A stretch of DNA of 64,000 bases from contig JBCCAA010000008.1 in assembly GCA_039815055.1 (NCBI GenBank), positions 1 through 64,000 on the forward strand. The letters run 5' to 3'. Position 1 is the stretch's first letter. Every line of letters begins with the position of its first letter. Positions 45,256-53,706 of the stretch are shown here, in pieces. The position numbers and the translations under genes were made by a program. The stretch is from UBA5336 sp039815055. GTDB taxonomy: Bacteria; Pseudomonadota; Alphaproteobacteria; Caulobacterales; Hyphomonadaceae. The notes below the pieces were generated by a model. The model did no database searches and was not told the origin of the DNA. It was given only the letters and a program-made list of their open reading frames with translations.

Positions 45256-45860
45256 CAGCCTTGCGGATCATCCGTAGTCCAGGGGCGGATACGCTGCATC
45301 CGAAATTCAGACACCCAAAGTGAGCGGGTCTTTTCCGGCGTAACCGGGCGAATGGCAAAATAGTCCAGCGCCCGTTCGCCGGTTTTCAACGGCACTTCAT
45401 AGGTGAAGCTGTAGGTCGCCCATTCTCGCGTGAGATTGAATGACTGCCAGCCCGACTCGCCCTCGCGACCGGTAGAATAGTTGATCAGCATTTGTTCGGC
45501 GCCAAGGCGTTCACCGGCGCGGGCCACAACGGAAACCTCTACGATGTGGCCCGAATTGGCCAACTCAATATCCTCCGAAATCCGCACATGCGGCCCGAGC
45601 AGCGGATCGTCGGACAGGTCACCAACGGCAGTTTCAATTTCCAGATAAATCGGGTCACTGTCGGTCACCAGATTGATCTGCGCTTCGCCGCCAGAACTGA
45701 TCCGGTTCAGATCCAAACCGTTCAGGCGCATGTCACGGTAGTCTGAGTCACCCCCACTCCAGGCACCAGACGGCAGGGCACCCAAAGCCGGTTGCATGGC
45801 TAAAACCACAAGCAGTCCAGCCAGAATAGCTGCGAGCGGAAAAAACAATCGGTCAGGCAT
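45255..45860 (-). CDS. Membrane-anchored protein of unknown function
   Basis: This 201-residue protein starts at ATG 45860, chosen because GGAGG lies 6 bp upstream. It has one N-terminal hydrophobic helix (about 5-28) and then a beta-rich periplasmic domain (DLSDDPLLGPHVRIS, HIVEVSVVARAGERLG, YSFTYEVPLKTG) resembling a carbohydrate-binding or jelly-roll module. It is translationally coupled to the methyltransferase behind it, although the roles look unrelated. No family is recognised. Confidence 0.68.
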   Translation of the reverse strand: MPDRLFFPLAAILAGLLVVLAMQPALGALPSGAWSGGDSDYRDMRLNGLDLNRISSGGEAQINLVTDSDPIYLEIETAVGDLSDDPLLGPHVRISEDIELANSGHIVEVSVVARAGERLGAEQMLINYSTGREGESGWQSFNLTREWATYSFTYEVPLKTGERALDYFAIRPVTPEKTRSLWVSEFRMQRIRPWTTDDPQG

Positions 45861-45943
45861 TGAGCCTCCATCCTCAGGCTGGCCAGAGCGGTCGACCTGA
45901 TTTAGCAGGTTTTTGACCACTCGCACGGGGAAACTAGCAGCGC

Positions 45944-46507
45944 ATGTCCATAAAGGCTCTCACGCGGCGGGCAAGGGAAACGCGGTACTGGCTCGGCCAG
46001 GCCTGCCTGCCCTTGTGGGCGGACGTCGGCGTTGTGCGCGCCAAGGGGTTTGTGTCCGCACTGGAAATGAACCACCGCCCCGACGATGATGGCCCGCTCG
46101 CTGATGACCTGGGTCATGCCGGCATGGCGGCCCTGTTCGAACTTGCACCCCGCGTTGGATTTGATCCCGACTTTGGCGCAGAGCTGGCTGAACTTGCCAC
46201 GGCCGCCCTGCAGGGGCGAACACCGCCGACGCTTACCTCTGAACCAGGTCCTTCTGGTGCGCGAAGCCTGGCCGGGCAATGCGCGAACCTGCGCGCCTTA
46301 TTGTTGGATGCAACGCGAAGCAGCTCCGCCACGAGTGACGCCGTTGCTGCATTCGATGTGCTGATGGACGAATACCTTACACCGGAAGGTGGCTGGATTG
46401 CCGGCTATGACACCGATGGTCAGCCCTCCAGATCCGACATGCCGGCCTTCCTCGGCCGCGACGTTGCCCGCGCCCTGGGCCCGATGCTGGCTCTGGTCGA
46501 GGCTTGA
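45944..46507 (+). CDS. Short AGE-epimerase-like protein, probably shortened
   Basis: This 187-residue protein has an N-terminus ETRYWLGQACLPLWADVGV and a C-terminus LTPEGGWIAGYDTDGQPSRS that recall the first and last parts of N-acylglucosamine-2-epimerase-family (alpha/alpha barrel) proteins. Those are usually 350-420 residues. The central helices with catalytic residues appear to be missing, so it could be an internal-deletion remnant or a distinct short family. It sits 59 bp before gpmA. Activity is doubtful. Confidence 0.45.
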   Translation: MSIKALTRRARETRYWLGQACLPLWADVGVVRAKGFVSALEMNHRPDDDGPLADDLGHAGMAALFELAPRVGFDPDFGAELAELATAALQGRTPPTLTSEPGPSGARSLAGQCANLRALLLDATRSSSATSDAVAAFDVLMDEYLTPEGGWIAGYDTDGQPSRSDMPAFLGRDVARALGPMLALVEA

Positions 46508-46566
46508 TTCTTGCGTCGTTATGATCGAACTCGATCTTGCAAAACGCTACACACGGACACAACGCC

Positions 46567-47280
46567 ATGACCCGCCTTGCCCTTATTCGCCACGGCCAAA
46601 GCCAATGGAACCTGGAAAACCGGTTCACCGGCTGGTGGGACGCTGATCTTACGGAAAAGGGCGAAGCTGAAGCGCGCCGCGCGGGTGTGCTGCTCAAAGA
46701 GACCAGCGTCGACTTCCGCCAAGCCTATTCCAGTGTTCAGACCCGCGCCATTCGCACGCTTTGGTTATCTCTGACAGAAATGGACCGGGCCTGGCTGCCG
46801 GTGGAAAAGCACTGGCGCCTGAACGAGCGCCACTATGGCGGTCTGACCGGCCTCGACAAACAGGAAACGCGCGACAAGCATGGTGACGAACAAGTCCATA
46901 TCTGGCGGCGCAGCTATGATGTTCCCCCGCCACCGCTGGAGGCTGGCAGCGAATGGGATCTGGCCGGCGACCCGCGGTATGACGGCGTGGATGTGCCCGC
47001 CGCAGAAAGCCTGAAACTGACGCTGGAGCGTGTATTGCCCCATTGGGAAAGTGTCATTGCACCCGGTGTCGCCGGCGGCACGGACACGATCATTGCCGCG
47101 CACGGCAACTCCCTGCGCGCACTGGTGAAACACCTGTTCCAAGTGCCCGATGAAACCATCACGCAAGTGGAAATCCCTACCGGCAACCCCCTCCTGATCG
47201 ATCTGGACAGCGATTTGAAACCTACCGCAGCGCGCTATCTGGACGAAGCGCGAGCCAAGGACCTACCGGCTCTGCCATAG
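46567..47280 (+). CDS. gpmA: 2,3-bisphosphoglycerate-dependent phosphoglycerate mutase
   Basis: This 237-residue histidine-phosphatase-superfamily enzyme carries LIRHGQSQWNLENRFTGWWD (His9 nucleophile), RLNERHYGGLTGLDK, YDVPPPPL and IIAAHGNSLRALVKHL. It interconverts 3- and 2-phosphoglycerate in glycolysis and gluconeogenesis. The start at 46567 gives MTRLALIRHG. The deaminase-fusion gene follows after 7 bp, so they are co-transcribed. Confidence 0.96.
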   Translation: MTRLALIRHGQSQWNLENRFTGWWDADLTEKGEAEARRAGVLLKETSVDFRQAYSSVQTRAIRTLWLSLTEMDRAWLPVEKHWRLNERHYGGLTGLDKQETRDKHGDEQVHIWRRSYDVPPPPLEAGSEWDLAGDPRYDGVDVPAAESLKLTLERVLPHWESVIAPGVAGGTDTIIAAHGNSLRALVKHLFQVPDETITQVEIPTGNPLLIDLDSDLKPTAARYLDEARAKDLPALP

Positions 47281-47287
47281 CACGCAC

Positions 47288-48142
47288 ATGACCTATGTCT
47301 TCTCTGGCCTGATCGGCTTTGACCGATCCCTCGACTGGAGCTGGCTTATGGACCAGCTGGGCGGTGTACAGCGCGATCTGGACACACCGCTTGAAGGCCG
47401 GGTCCATGCGTTGGGGGCCGACTACCGTCTCCACGATCCAGAAGACTGGGAACGCGCAATCCTGGTAGACTTCAGCCGTCGCTCAGGCGACGCGCCTTTG
47501 GTCGGCCTAGTTGTTGAGTGTTTCGGCGGCGTCTGCGACCAGCGTGCCGTGCTGCTCCAAAACGGAGGTCGGCGAGGCTTCTGGGACACCCCAAAGAACA
47601 ATACATCCGCGTTGGAACAGGCGTTTGAGGCCGCCGGCCATGGCGTTTCTGGCTCCGCAATGGCGTTTCTGGAACGCGGCGTGTTCGCTTTCGATGACAC
47701 TGCCAACATGCGCCGCGCCCTTGCCCTGGCGCGGAAAAACTACGGCAATACCGGGTCCAACCCTTCTGTTGGCTGCGTGCTGGTCGATGATCGCGGCGAG
47801 CTATTGGCCGAAGCGGCGACGGCAGAGGGCGGCACGCCCCATGCAGAAGAACAGGTGCTGGAAGAAGCGCAAAGCCTGGCGGTCGGCGCCACGGCCTATG
47901 TCACCCTGGAACCGTGCCGAGAGCGCAGCGCCGGTGGCCTGTCGTGCAGCGAACGCCTCATCGATGCAGGTGTAAAACGGGTTGTGGTGTCCATCGCTGA
48001 TGAACATCCAAATGGCGCTGGCGGACTGGAACGTCTTTCAGACGCTGGGGTCGACATAGCAACCGGCATTTGCGCCGATGCGGCCACCGCGCTCTATAAA
48101 GACTTCTTCGAACATGCCAGAAGCCGTGACGAGACTTCCTGA
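47288..48142 (+). CDS. Novel N-terminal domain fused to a RibD-like deaminase
   Basis: Residues about 140-265 of this 284-residue protein are a cytidine-deaminase-fold domain close to the RibD deaminase. It has MRRALALARKNYG and SNPSVGCVLVDD, zinc site His185-x-Glu187 (TPHAEEQ), Cys210 in VTLEPCRE and Cys220. The Cys spacing is C-x9-C, where RibD normally has C-x8-C. The RibD reductase domain is absent. Residues 1-139 form an unrecognised alpha/beta domain (FSGLIGFDRS, RAILVDFSRRSG, GLVVECFGGVCDQ). It is coupled with gpmA (7-bp gap) and overlaps the GT2 gene by 29 bp. The substrate is unknown; pterin/flavin-type or nucleotide deamination is possible. Confidence 0.75.
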   Translation: MTYVFSGLIGFDRSLDWSWLMDQLGGVQRDLDTPLEGRVHALGADYRLHDPEDWERAILVDFSRRSGDAPLVGLVVECFGGVCDQRAVLLQNGGRRGFWDTPKNNTSALEQAFEAAGHGVSGSAMAFLERGVFAFDDTANMRRALALARKNYGNTGSNPSVGCVLVDDRGELLAEAATAEGGTPHAEEQVLEEAQSLAVGATAYVTLEPCRERSAGGLSCSERLIDAGVKRVVVSIADEHPNGAGGLERLSDAGVDIATGICADAATALYKDFFEHARSRDETS

Positions 48143-48914
48143 GAAAGCCGCCGACGTGCCCGACGCCTCTTCCAAACCCGATCTTTCGGTTCTGATCCCA
48201 TTCTACAATGAGTCCGGAAACGTGCTGCCGCTGATCGAGGAGGTCCACGATGCGCTGGACGGCCTGCAGTTTGAGATTGTCGCGGTCAATGATTGCTCTG
48301 GCGATGAGACCGGCGAAGAGTTGGCCGACGCGGCCAGGCGCTGGCCCCAAACCATCTCGGTGCTGACCCATATCGAACGGCGCGGCAAATCGGCGGCGCT
48401 GTTCACTGGCCTGAAAACCGTGCGCGGAACATGGACGCAGCTGATCGACGGTGATGGTCAGAACGATATCGCCGATACGCGCCGCCTTTGGGATGAGATT
48501 ATCGCACCCGGCGCGCCAGGCCGCCTTGGAATCATCGCGGGCAAACGCAACAGCCGCAATGATAGCGGCTTCAAATGGGTGCAATCGCGCGTCGCCAACG
48601 GTGTGCGCCGCTTTGTACTGCGCGACGATGCCACCGATACCGGCTGCGGCTGGAAGCTGATACGCACGCAAGCCTTCCGCGAGCTTCCGTTCTTTGCATC
48701 CATGCACCGGTTTTTACCGGCATTGATCAAGCGTGCCGATTGGGATGTGCGCGAAGAATTGGTGAATGACCGCAAGCGCTGGCATGGGCAGTCGAAATAC
48801 GGCTTTCTTGGCCGGCTCGGCGCGGGACTGTTTGATTTGATCGGCATGTTCTGGCTGACACGGCGCGGCGGCTATGGCGTTGCGCGCGAATGGAATGACC
48901 CGCGAGCAGACTAG
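48114..48914 (+). CDS. Family 2 glycosyltransferase (polyprenyl-phosphate sugar transferase-like)
   Basis: This 266-residue GT-A enzyme has LSVLIPFYNESGNVLPLIEE, IVAVNDCSGDETGEEL, and LIDGDGQND (metal-binding acidic motif). FKWVQSRVANGVRRFVLRDD and TDTGCGWKLIRTQAF are typical of dolichol-phosphate mannosyltransferase-like proteins. No C-terminal membrane helices are present. It starts inside the deaminase gene at ATG 48114. Its stop overlaps the convergent rimM stop. It probably glycosylates a lipid carrier for an envelope polymer. Confidence 0.87.
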   Translation: MPEAVTRLPEKAADVPDASSKPDLSVLIPFYNESGNVLPLIEEVHDALDGLQFEIVAVNDCSGDETGEELADAARRWPQTISVLTHIERRGKSAALFTGLKTVRGTWTQLIDGDGQNDIADTRRLWDEIIAPGAPGRLGIIAGKRNSRNDSGFKWVQSRVANGVRRFVLRDDATDTGCGWKLIRTQAFRELPFFASMHRFLPALIKRADWDVREELVNDRKRWHGQSKYGFLGRLGAGLFDLIGMFWLTRRGGYGVAREWNDPRAD

Positions 48915-49444
48915 GTCTCACCTGCCTCGGCCCAGAGTGCCCAGTCTGAAACGACAAGCTGTCCTTCGCCAAGATCAATCTCGGGCACATCTTCTTCGGT
49001 GAACGGAATAAACACGGACTTGCCGGTTCCTGGGGCAATCTCCAGCAAGTCGCCGGCACCGAAATTCTGCACCGCTTTCACGGTGCCGAGACTTTCTCCG
49101 TCCGGGCTGACAGCGGCGACGCCGACCAACTCCTCGACATAGACCTCATCATCATCGGTATCTGGCAGGGCATCGCGCAGCACATGCAAACGCGTGCCTT
49201 TCAACGCGTCCCATTCTTCTTTCTGGCGGATGGTTTTCGGTTTGACGATAAAGGCCGTTTTGGCAGGGCGTGCTGACACCGCCTCCACAAGCACAGTTCC
49301 GTCATGGGCCAGCAACGGACCATAGTCGAACAAGTCGGCGGGCTGGTCGGTGAAGCTCTTGATCTTCAGGTCGCCCCGCACGCCATGGGCGCCAATGATG
49401 GCGCCCACGACAATCAAATCCAAAGAATCGGGGTCATTGCTCAA
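48911..49444 (-). CDS. rimM: 16S rRNA processing protein RimM
   Basis: This 177-residue 30S assembly factor has an N-terminal VVGAIIGAHGVRGDLKIKSFTD and a C-terminal PRC-barrel (VYVEELVGVAAVSPDGESLGTV, IPFTEEDVPEIDL). It binds ribosomal protein S19 and helps 16S maturation. In most alphaproteobacteria it directly follows rpsP and precedes trmD and rplS; here a crystallin gene lies between it and rpsP, and no trmD follows. The ATG overlaps the crystallin stop as ATGA. Confidence 0.95.
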   Translation of the reverse strand: MSNDPDSLDLIVVGAIIGAHGVRGDLKIKSFTDQPADLFDYGPLLAHDGTVLVEAVSARPAKTAFIVKPKTIRQKEEWDALKGTRLHVLRDALPDTDDDEVYVEELVGVAAVSPDGESLGTVKAVQNFGAGDLLEIAPGTGKSVFIPFTEEDVPEIDLGEGQLVVSDWALWAEAGET

Positions 49445-50574
49445 TAGGGATACTGCCTTCTGCCACCATCGTCGTAATGACCATCATCATAGACCGGACG
49501 GATGGACGAGATGGTGTCATTAAGTCCGAAGTCACGCAAATCACCGACATCTCGGGAAATGATGCGGCAACGTCCACGGAAATTGGCATCGCTGCACACT
49601 TCGAAACGGCCTTCGCGCACGCTGATCGAGCTGATCCGGTCATTGAACCCAAAATCCCGCAAGTTCGCGATTGGCTGGCGAACATCCAGGCTGCGCCCCC
49701 GGCAGTCGCGGTCAGCAAACACCGTGGCAATTCCAAACGCCCGGTCACTGCCATAGCCGTAACCAGCATCTCTGTCGCCATACAGCCGTTCGTTCTGGCC
49801 CGTATCGTAACCGCCGTTTCGATGACCATGATTATAGTCGGAATAGTCTCCGTTCACCGGGCGTACGGACGTGATCCGATTGTTCAATCCAATCGATGAC
49901 AGCATGTTGAAATCGCGGCTGACAATCTCGCACCGCCCGCCATAACGGGTGTCGGCGCAGATTTGCCAGGCGCCGCCGAACACGCGCGCCGATGAGGCAA
50001 TATCGTTGAAACGAATGTTGCGCAGATCATCGGTGTACCGGTCAATCGTCACCTGACGGCCGCGATAATTGCTATCGGCGAACAGGATCAGCCGGCTGCT
50101 GGCGTGGGATTGATACGGGTTGATCAGCCGAACTGACGTAATCCTGTCATTGAGGTCAATATTGGCAAGCCGGGAAACATTGCGATCCACGATCTCACAC
50201 CGGCCGCCATAACGCGTATCGGCGCACAGTTGCCAGCGGCCGGAATACACCCGCACTGACGAGGCGCGATTGTTGAAGCCGCGTCCGTTGAGGCTGTCGA
50301 CATTGCCATCGATCACCAATTGTCGACCCCGGAAATCGCGGTCCTCATACAGCACGATCTCGCCGCGCTGGGTGTGGGTCTGATATCGCCCGCCACCGAT
50401 CCTGTTGGTGTTGGATCTCACGGCCTGTCGAACGTCTTCGCCGAACAGACCAGCTTCAACAGCGATGCGAAGCGCCGTTCGCAAATCGTCATCATCGGCG
50501 AGCGCCGGACTTGCTGTGAGTGTAAGTGCCGCCGTGAGGCATGCGGCCAGGTGTTTCAGGGTCTTCATGACCAT
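49441..50574 (-). CDS. Secreted beta/gamma-crystallin protein with six Greek-key motifs
   Basis: This 377-residue protein has a signal peptide (about 1-26) and a short helical region. Three double Greek-key domains follow. Each motif ends in the calcium-binding signature N/D-N/D-x-x-S/T-S, and all six copies are visible: NNRASS, NDRITS, NDIASS, NNRITS, NDRISS, NDTISS. Repeated CADTRYGGRCEIV segments supply Cys pairs likely to form disulphides. ATG 50574 has AGGAGG at suitable spacing. It is inserted between rpsP and rimM, with a terminator after rpsP and an ATGA overlap into rimM. It is probably a calcium-stabilised periplasmic or extracellular protein. Confidence 0.9.
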   Translation of the reverse strand: MVMKTLKHLAACLTAALTLTASPALADDDDLRTALRIAVEAGLFGEDVRQAVRSNTNRIGGGRYQTHTQRGEIVLYEDRDFRGRQLVIDGNVDSLNGRGFNNRASSVRVYSGRWQLCADTRYGGRCEIVDRNVSRLANIDLNDRITSVRLINPYQSHASSRLILFADSNYRGRQVTIDRYTDDLRNIRFNDIASSARVFGGAWQICADTRYGGRCEIVSRDFNMLSSIGLNNRITSVRPVNGDYSDYNHGHRNGGYDTGQNERLYGDRDAGYGYGSDRAFGIATVFADRDCRGRSLDVRQPIANLRDFGFNDRISSISVREGRFEVCSDANFRGRCRIISRDVGDLRDFGLNDTISSIRPVYDDGHYDDGGRRQYPY

Positions 50575-50698
50575 GGGTCGCCTCCTGTTTCAGGTTCCAT
50601 GGCCAGCAGTGTAGATGGCGCGGCTTGAACGAAAGCGCATAGGCCCGTTCAAGCGCTGTTTAGCCCCCATTCATTTTGGCAGGGCGGGGCGAGTACAC

Positions 50699-50731
50699 AA
50701 AAAAGCGCCTCCGACACGGGGCCGAAGGCGC
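50699..50731 (-). terminator. Intrinsic terminator after rpsP
   Basis: On the minus strand GCGCCTTCG pairs with CGGAGGCGC (one G-T), followed by T6. It separates rpsP from the crystallin gene, so crystallin-rimM needs read-through or its own promoter in 50575-50698. Confidence 0.85.
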
Positions 50732-50754
50732 ATGAACACTTGATAGAGCGTTGT

Positions 50755-51198
50755 CTATTCTGTGGTTTCGGCTTCGGCGGCCTCTTCAGCAGGCGCTTCT
50801 TCTTCGGCCGGAGCGTTCTTGGCCTCTTGTTCAGCCGCTTTGCGAGCGGCTTCTTTTTCGACCTTCTCTTCAGCGCGCTCTTTCGCCTTGGTGCCCGGCT
50901 CGCCCTTATTGGGGTTGTTGCCGTGTTCCCACTCCCAGACCTTGGCGCCATCGACTTCAAGTGCGCTCAGGAAGCGGGCGACGCGGTCTGTTGGCTGGGC
51001 GCCTTTCTTGATCCAGGCCAGAGCCGATTCCGCGTCTATTTTCACGCGCTCTTCGGACTCTTTTGGCAGGCGTGGATCATAGGTACCGATCCGGTCGATA
51101 TAGCGGCCATCACGCGGGGCGCGGCTGTCTGCCACGACCACACGGTAAAATGGGCGTTTCTTGGACCCGCCGCGGGCGAGCCTGATTTTGAGAGCCAT
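50755..51198 (-). CDS. rpsP: 30S ribosomal protein S16 with long acidic tail
   Basis: This 147-residue protein has an S16 core in residues 1-85 (MALKIRLARGGSKKRPFYRV, DGRYIDRIGTYDP, DAESALAWIKKGAQPTDRVA). An added tail rich in Glu, Ala and Lys (about 90-147) is common in alphaproteobacteria and absent from E. coli S16 (82 residues). It lies in the ffh operon; a 57-bp gap follows the unknown gene upstream. Confidence 0.95.
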   Translation of the reverse strand: MALKIRLARGGSKKRPFYRVVVADSRAPRDGRYIDRIGTYDPRLPKESEERVKIDAESALAWIKKGAQPTDRVARFLSALEVDGAKVWEWEHGNNPNKGEPGTKAKERAEEKVEKEAARKAAEQEAKNAPAEEEAPAEEAAEAETTE

Positions 51199-51255
51199 GG
51201 TGTATCTCCTTAAGTGTCTTATGGCGTCTTGGGGGAGTGTTCTGTCTGCTGCGGC

Positions 51256-51681
51256 TTAGTGGTCCCGCCGCGGCGAGGGATGGGATGTGGCTTCGGCGCC
51301 CGTGGCATCGAAATCTTCCATGACGAGCATGGCGAGGCTGATTCCGAACTCGAAGGCGCGTCGGCTGATGGCAAAATTGCGGTGTGGCTTGCTCTTGGGA
51401 AACCAGACAAACAACGTGTCGGGGGACGTGTGGCTCGCGCCTGCAGCGCCAATGGCGGCAACACCGGACATGAACGCCTCGCGGGCAATTGCCCAGCGCA
51501 GTTGCGGCGCCTGGACCGGATAGATGACCAATTGGCCGATGGCGTTCATCTCGACGCCCACATCGCGCTGGTCTGTGAAGGTGAACCGAATGTCATGGTT
51601 GGCGCCGGCAAACTCGAACTGTTTGTCATCATCGGAGAAGGCGAAGCGGATCTCTGAGGGATCATTGTAGAGGTGCTTCAT
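51256..51681 (-). CDS. Conserved-looking hypothetical protein in the ffh operon
   Basis: The 141-residue protein starts in an ATGA overlap with the chorismate mutase stop, which supports real translation. It is soluble and mixed alpha/beta (IRFAFSDDDKQFEFAG, IGQLVIYPVQAPQLRWAIAREA, TLFVWFPKSKPH). No family is recognised. It occupies the interval between chorismate mutase and rpsP. Confidence 0.65.
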   Translation of the reverse strand: MKHLYNDPSEIRFAFSDDDKQFEFAGANHDIRFTFTDQRDVGVEMNAIGQLVIYPVQAPQLRWAIAREAFMSGVAAIGAAGASHTSPDTLFVWFPKSKPHRNFAISRRAFEFGISLAMLVMEDFDATGAEATSHPSPRRDH

Positions 51682-51977
51682 GGCAGCGCCTCGCCATCTC
51701 GAATTTGTTCGTGGTGGCGGATGACTTCCGCGACAATGAAGTTCAGGAACTTTTCGGCAAAGGCGGGGTCGAGACCGGACGTGGCCGCGAGCGAGCGCAG
51801 GCGCGCGATCTGGTGGGCTTCGCGCTCTTTGTCGGCCGGCGGCATCTCATTGTCGGCCTTCAGACGACCAACGGCTTGCGTAACCTTGAACCGCTCCGCC
51901 AGCGTGTGCAGCAGGATGGCATCGAGATTGTCGATGCTCTCGCGGTATTCATTCAGCTGGTCGATGGGGGAGGTCAT
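51678..51977 (-). CDS. Chorismate mutase (AroQ type)
   Basis: This 99-residue, all-helical protein carries the AroQ pattern: LNEYRESIDNLDAILLHTLAER, KVTQAVGRLKA, KEREAHQIARL and FLNFIVAEVIRHHE. It converts chorismate to prephenate for Phe/Tyr synthesis. It lies between ffh and the unknown gene; linkage of a small chorismate mutase to ffh/rpsP is frequent in alphaproteobacteria. Its start directly abuts the ffh stop. Confidence 0.92.
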   Translation of the reverse strand: MTSPIDQLNEYRESIDNLDAILLHTLAERFKVTQAVGRLKADNEMPPADKEREAHQIARLRSLAATSGLDPAFAEKFLNFIVAEVIRHHEQIRDGEALP

Positions 51978-53462
51978 TTACTTCTTCTTCCCCGCGCCTG
52001 GCAGGCCCGGAAGGCCGCCGCCGGGGAGACCGGGCAGGCCACCCGGCGCGCCGCCGAGCCTTGCCAGATCGGCCGGGCTCATGCCGTCGGCCATGCCGCC
52101 CATTCCACCCGGCATACCGCCGCCACCCATTGCGCCCATCAGGCCTTTCATGCCGCCCTTGCGCATCTTCTTCATCATGCCGCCCATCTGCTTGTGCATC
52201 TTCATCAGGCGGTTGACGTCTTGCACGGTCACGCCCGCGCCGGCGGCGATGCGTTTGCGGCGTGAGGCGTTCAGAAGCGCGGGCTTACGGCGCTCAGCAC
52301 GGGTCATGGAGCTAATAATGGCTTCCTGACGCAGAAGCACCCGGTCGTCCAGATTGGCGTCGTCCATGGCCTGTTTGGCCTTTTTCGCGCCGGGCAGCAT
52401 GCCCATGATGCCGCCCAGGCCGCCCATTTTCTGCATCTGACGCAGCTGATCGGCCAGATCCTCCAGGTCGAACTCGCCCTTGCGCATTTTCTTCGCCATG
52501 CGCTCGGCTTTTTCCTGGTCGAAACTCTCCGCGGCCTTTTCGACAAGGGAGACGATGTCGCCCTGCCCCAGGATGCGCCCGGCAACCCGTTTGGCCTCGA
52601 ACACTTCGATGCCATCGAGTTTTTCGCTGACGCCGAGGAATTTGATCGGCAGGCCCGTGACAGCGCGCATGGACAGCGCCGCGCCGCCGCGTCCATCCCC
52701 GTCCATCCGCGTCAGCACAAGGCCCGTCAACGGTAGGCGCTCATGGAAGCGCCCAGCGGTTTCCACCGCATCCTGACCGGTCAGACTGTCGGCCACCAAA
52801 AGCGTCTCGGACGGGTTGGCGATGTCGGCAATCTCGGCGGCCTCGGCCATCATCTGTTCGTCGATGGAGGTGCGGCCCGCGGTATCGAGGACCAGGACGT
52901 CATGGCCGCCCAGCTTGGCCGCTTGCAGCGCACGCCGGGCAATATCTGCGGGCAGCTGACCTGAGACGATAGGCAGAGCGCTGACGCCGTCGCCGGCCTG
53001 ATCGGCCAGAATGGCGAGCTGTTCCATGGCCGCGGGGCGGCGCACATCGAGGCTGGCAAGCAGGACTTTCTTGTTCTCTTTGGATGCCAGCCGTAGAGCC
53101 AGCTTGCCCGTGGTGGTGGTCTTACCAGAGCCTTGCAGACCCGCCATCATAACCACAGCGGGCGGACTATCGATGCGCAGGCTGGTGTCAGACGCCTCAC
53201 CGCCCAGCATATCGACCAACCCGTCATGGACGATCTTGACCACTTGCTGGCCGGGTTTCACCGAGCGAATGACTTCCTCGCCAACCGCGCGTTCCTTCAC
53301 CTTGCCGATGAAGTCCTTGACCACTGGCAGCGCGACATCGGCCTCTAGCAGGGCCACGCGGATCTCACGCAGCGCCGCGCCCACATCTTTCTCAGACAGG
53401 GCGCCTCGGCCGGTCAGGCCGTCGAATATGCCGCCCAGGCGGTCTGAAAGCGCGTCAAACAT
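51978..53462 (-). CDS. ffh: Signal recognition particle protein Ffh (SRP54)
   Basis: This 494-residue protein has the N domain (1-85), a GTPase G domain with GLQGSGKTTT, LDVRRPAAMEQL, VLDTAGR and TRMDGDGRGGAAL, and a Met/Gly-rich M domain (about 325-494) for SRP RNA and signal-sequence binding. The C-terminal tail is an unusually long Gly-Met-Pro-rich stretch ending GAGKKK. It targets membrane proteins to SecYEG through FtsY. It is the first gene of the leftward operon. Confidence 0.96.
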   Translation of the reverse strand: MFDALSDRLGGIFDGLTGRGALSEKDVGAALREIRVALLEADVALPVVKDFIGKVKERAVGEEVIRSVKPGQQVVKIVHDGLVDMLGGEASDTSLRIDSPPAVVMMAGLQGSGKTTTTGKLALRLASKENKKVLLASLDVRRPAAMEQLAILADQAGDGVSALPIVSGQLPADIARRALQAAKLGGHDVLVLDTAGRTSIDEQMMAEAAEIADIANPSETLLVADSLTGQDAVETAGRFHERLPLTGLVLTRMDGDGRGGAALSMRAVTGLPIKFLGVSEKLDGIEVFEAKRVAGRILGQGDIVSLVEKAAESFDQEKAERMAKKMRKGEFDLEDLADQLRQMQKMGGLGGIMGMLPGAKKAKQAMDDANLDDRVLLRQEAIISSMTRAERRKPALLNASRRKRIAAGAGVTVQDVNRLMKMHKQMGGMMKKMRKGGMKGLMGAMGGGGMPGGMGGMADGMSPADLARLGGAPGGLPGLPGGGLPGLPGAGKKK

Positions 53463-53706
53463 GCCGTCTCATCCTCTGCTTGCCTCATCCATCAAGGTAA
53501 GCACTACACCATGTCCGCACAAACCAGTTGTGCCCCGCTGAGCGACACTTCGCTGGGCGGGGGGCCTCGCCGGTCTCTTGCCCTTGTTCCCCGTCGGCCC
53601 GGTGGGCCTTCGATGGAACGTGCTCAAGGCTGCTGTCTCGGTCAAAGCGCGCTTATCTGAATTGCGCGGATGTAAGTGCGCGTAGAAGCACGCCTCTTGT
53701 GTGAAA
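53463..53706. other. Intergenic region upstream of ffh
   Basis: This is the leader/promoter region of ffh. No SRP RNA core (GGTCAGGTCCGGAAG-like) is seen, and no convincing gene or terminator is visible. Confidence 0.5.

Noticed and set aside
53463..53706. SRP RNA gene upstream of ffh
   Set aside because: No conserved 4.5S core or tetraloop pattern could be read on either strand.
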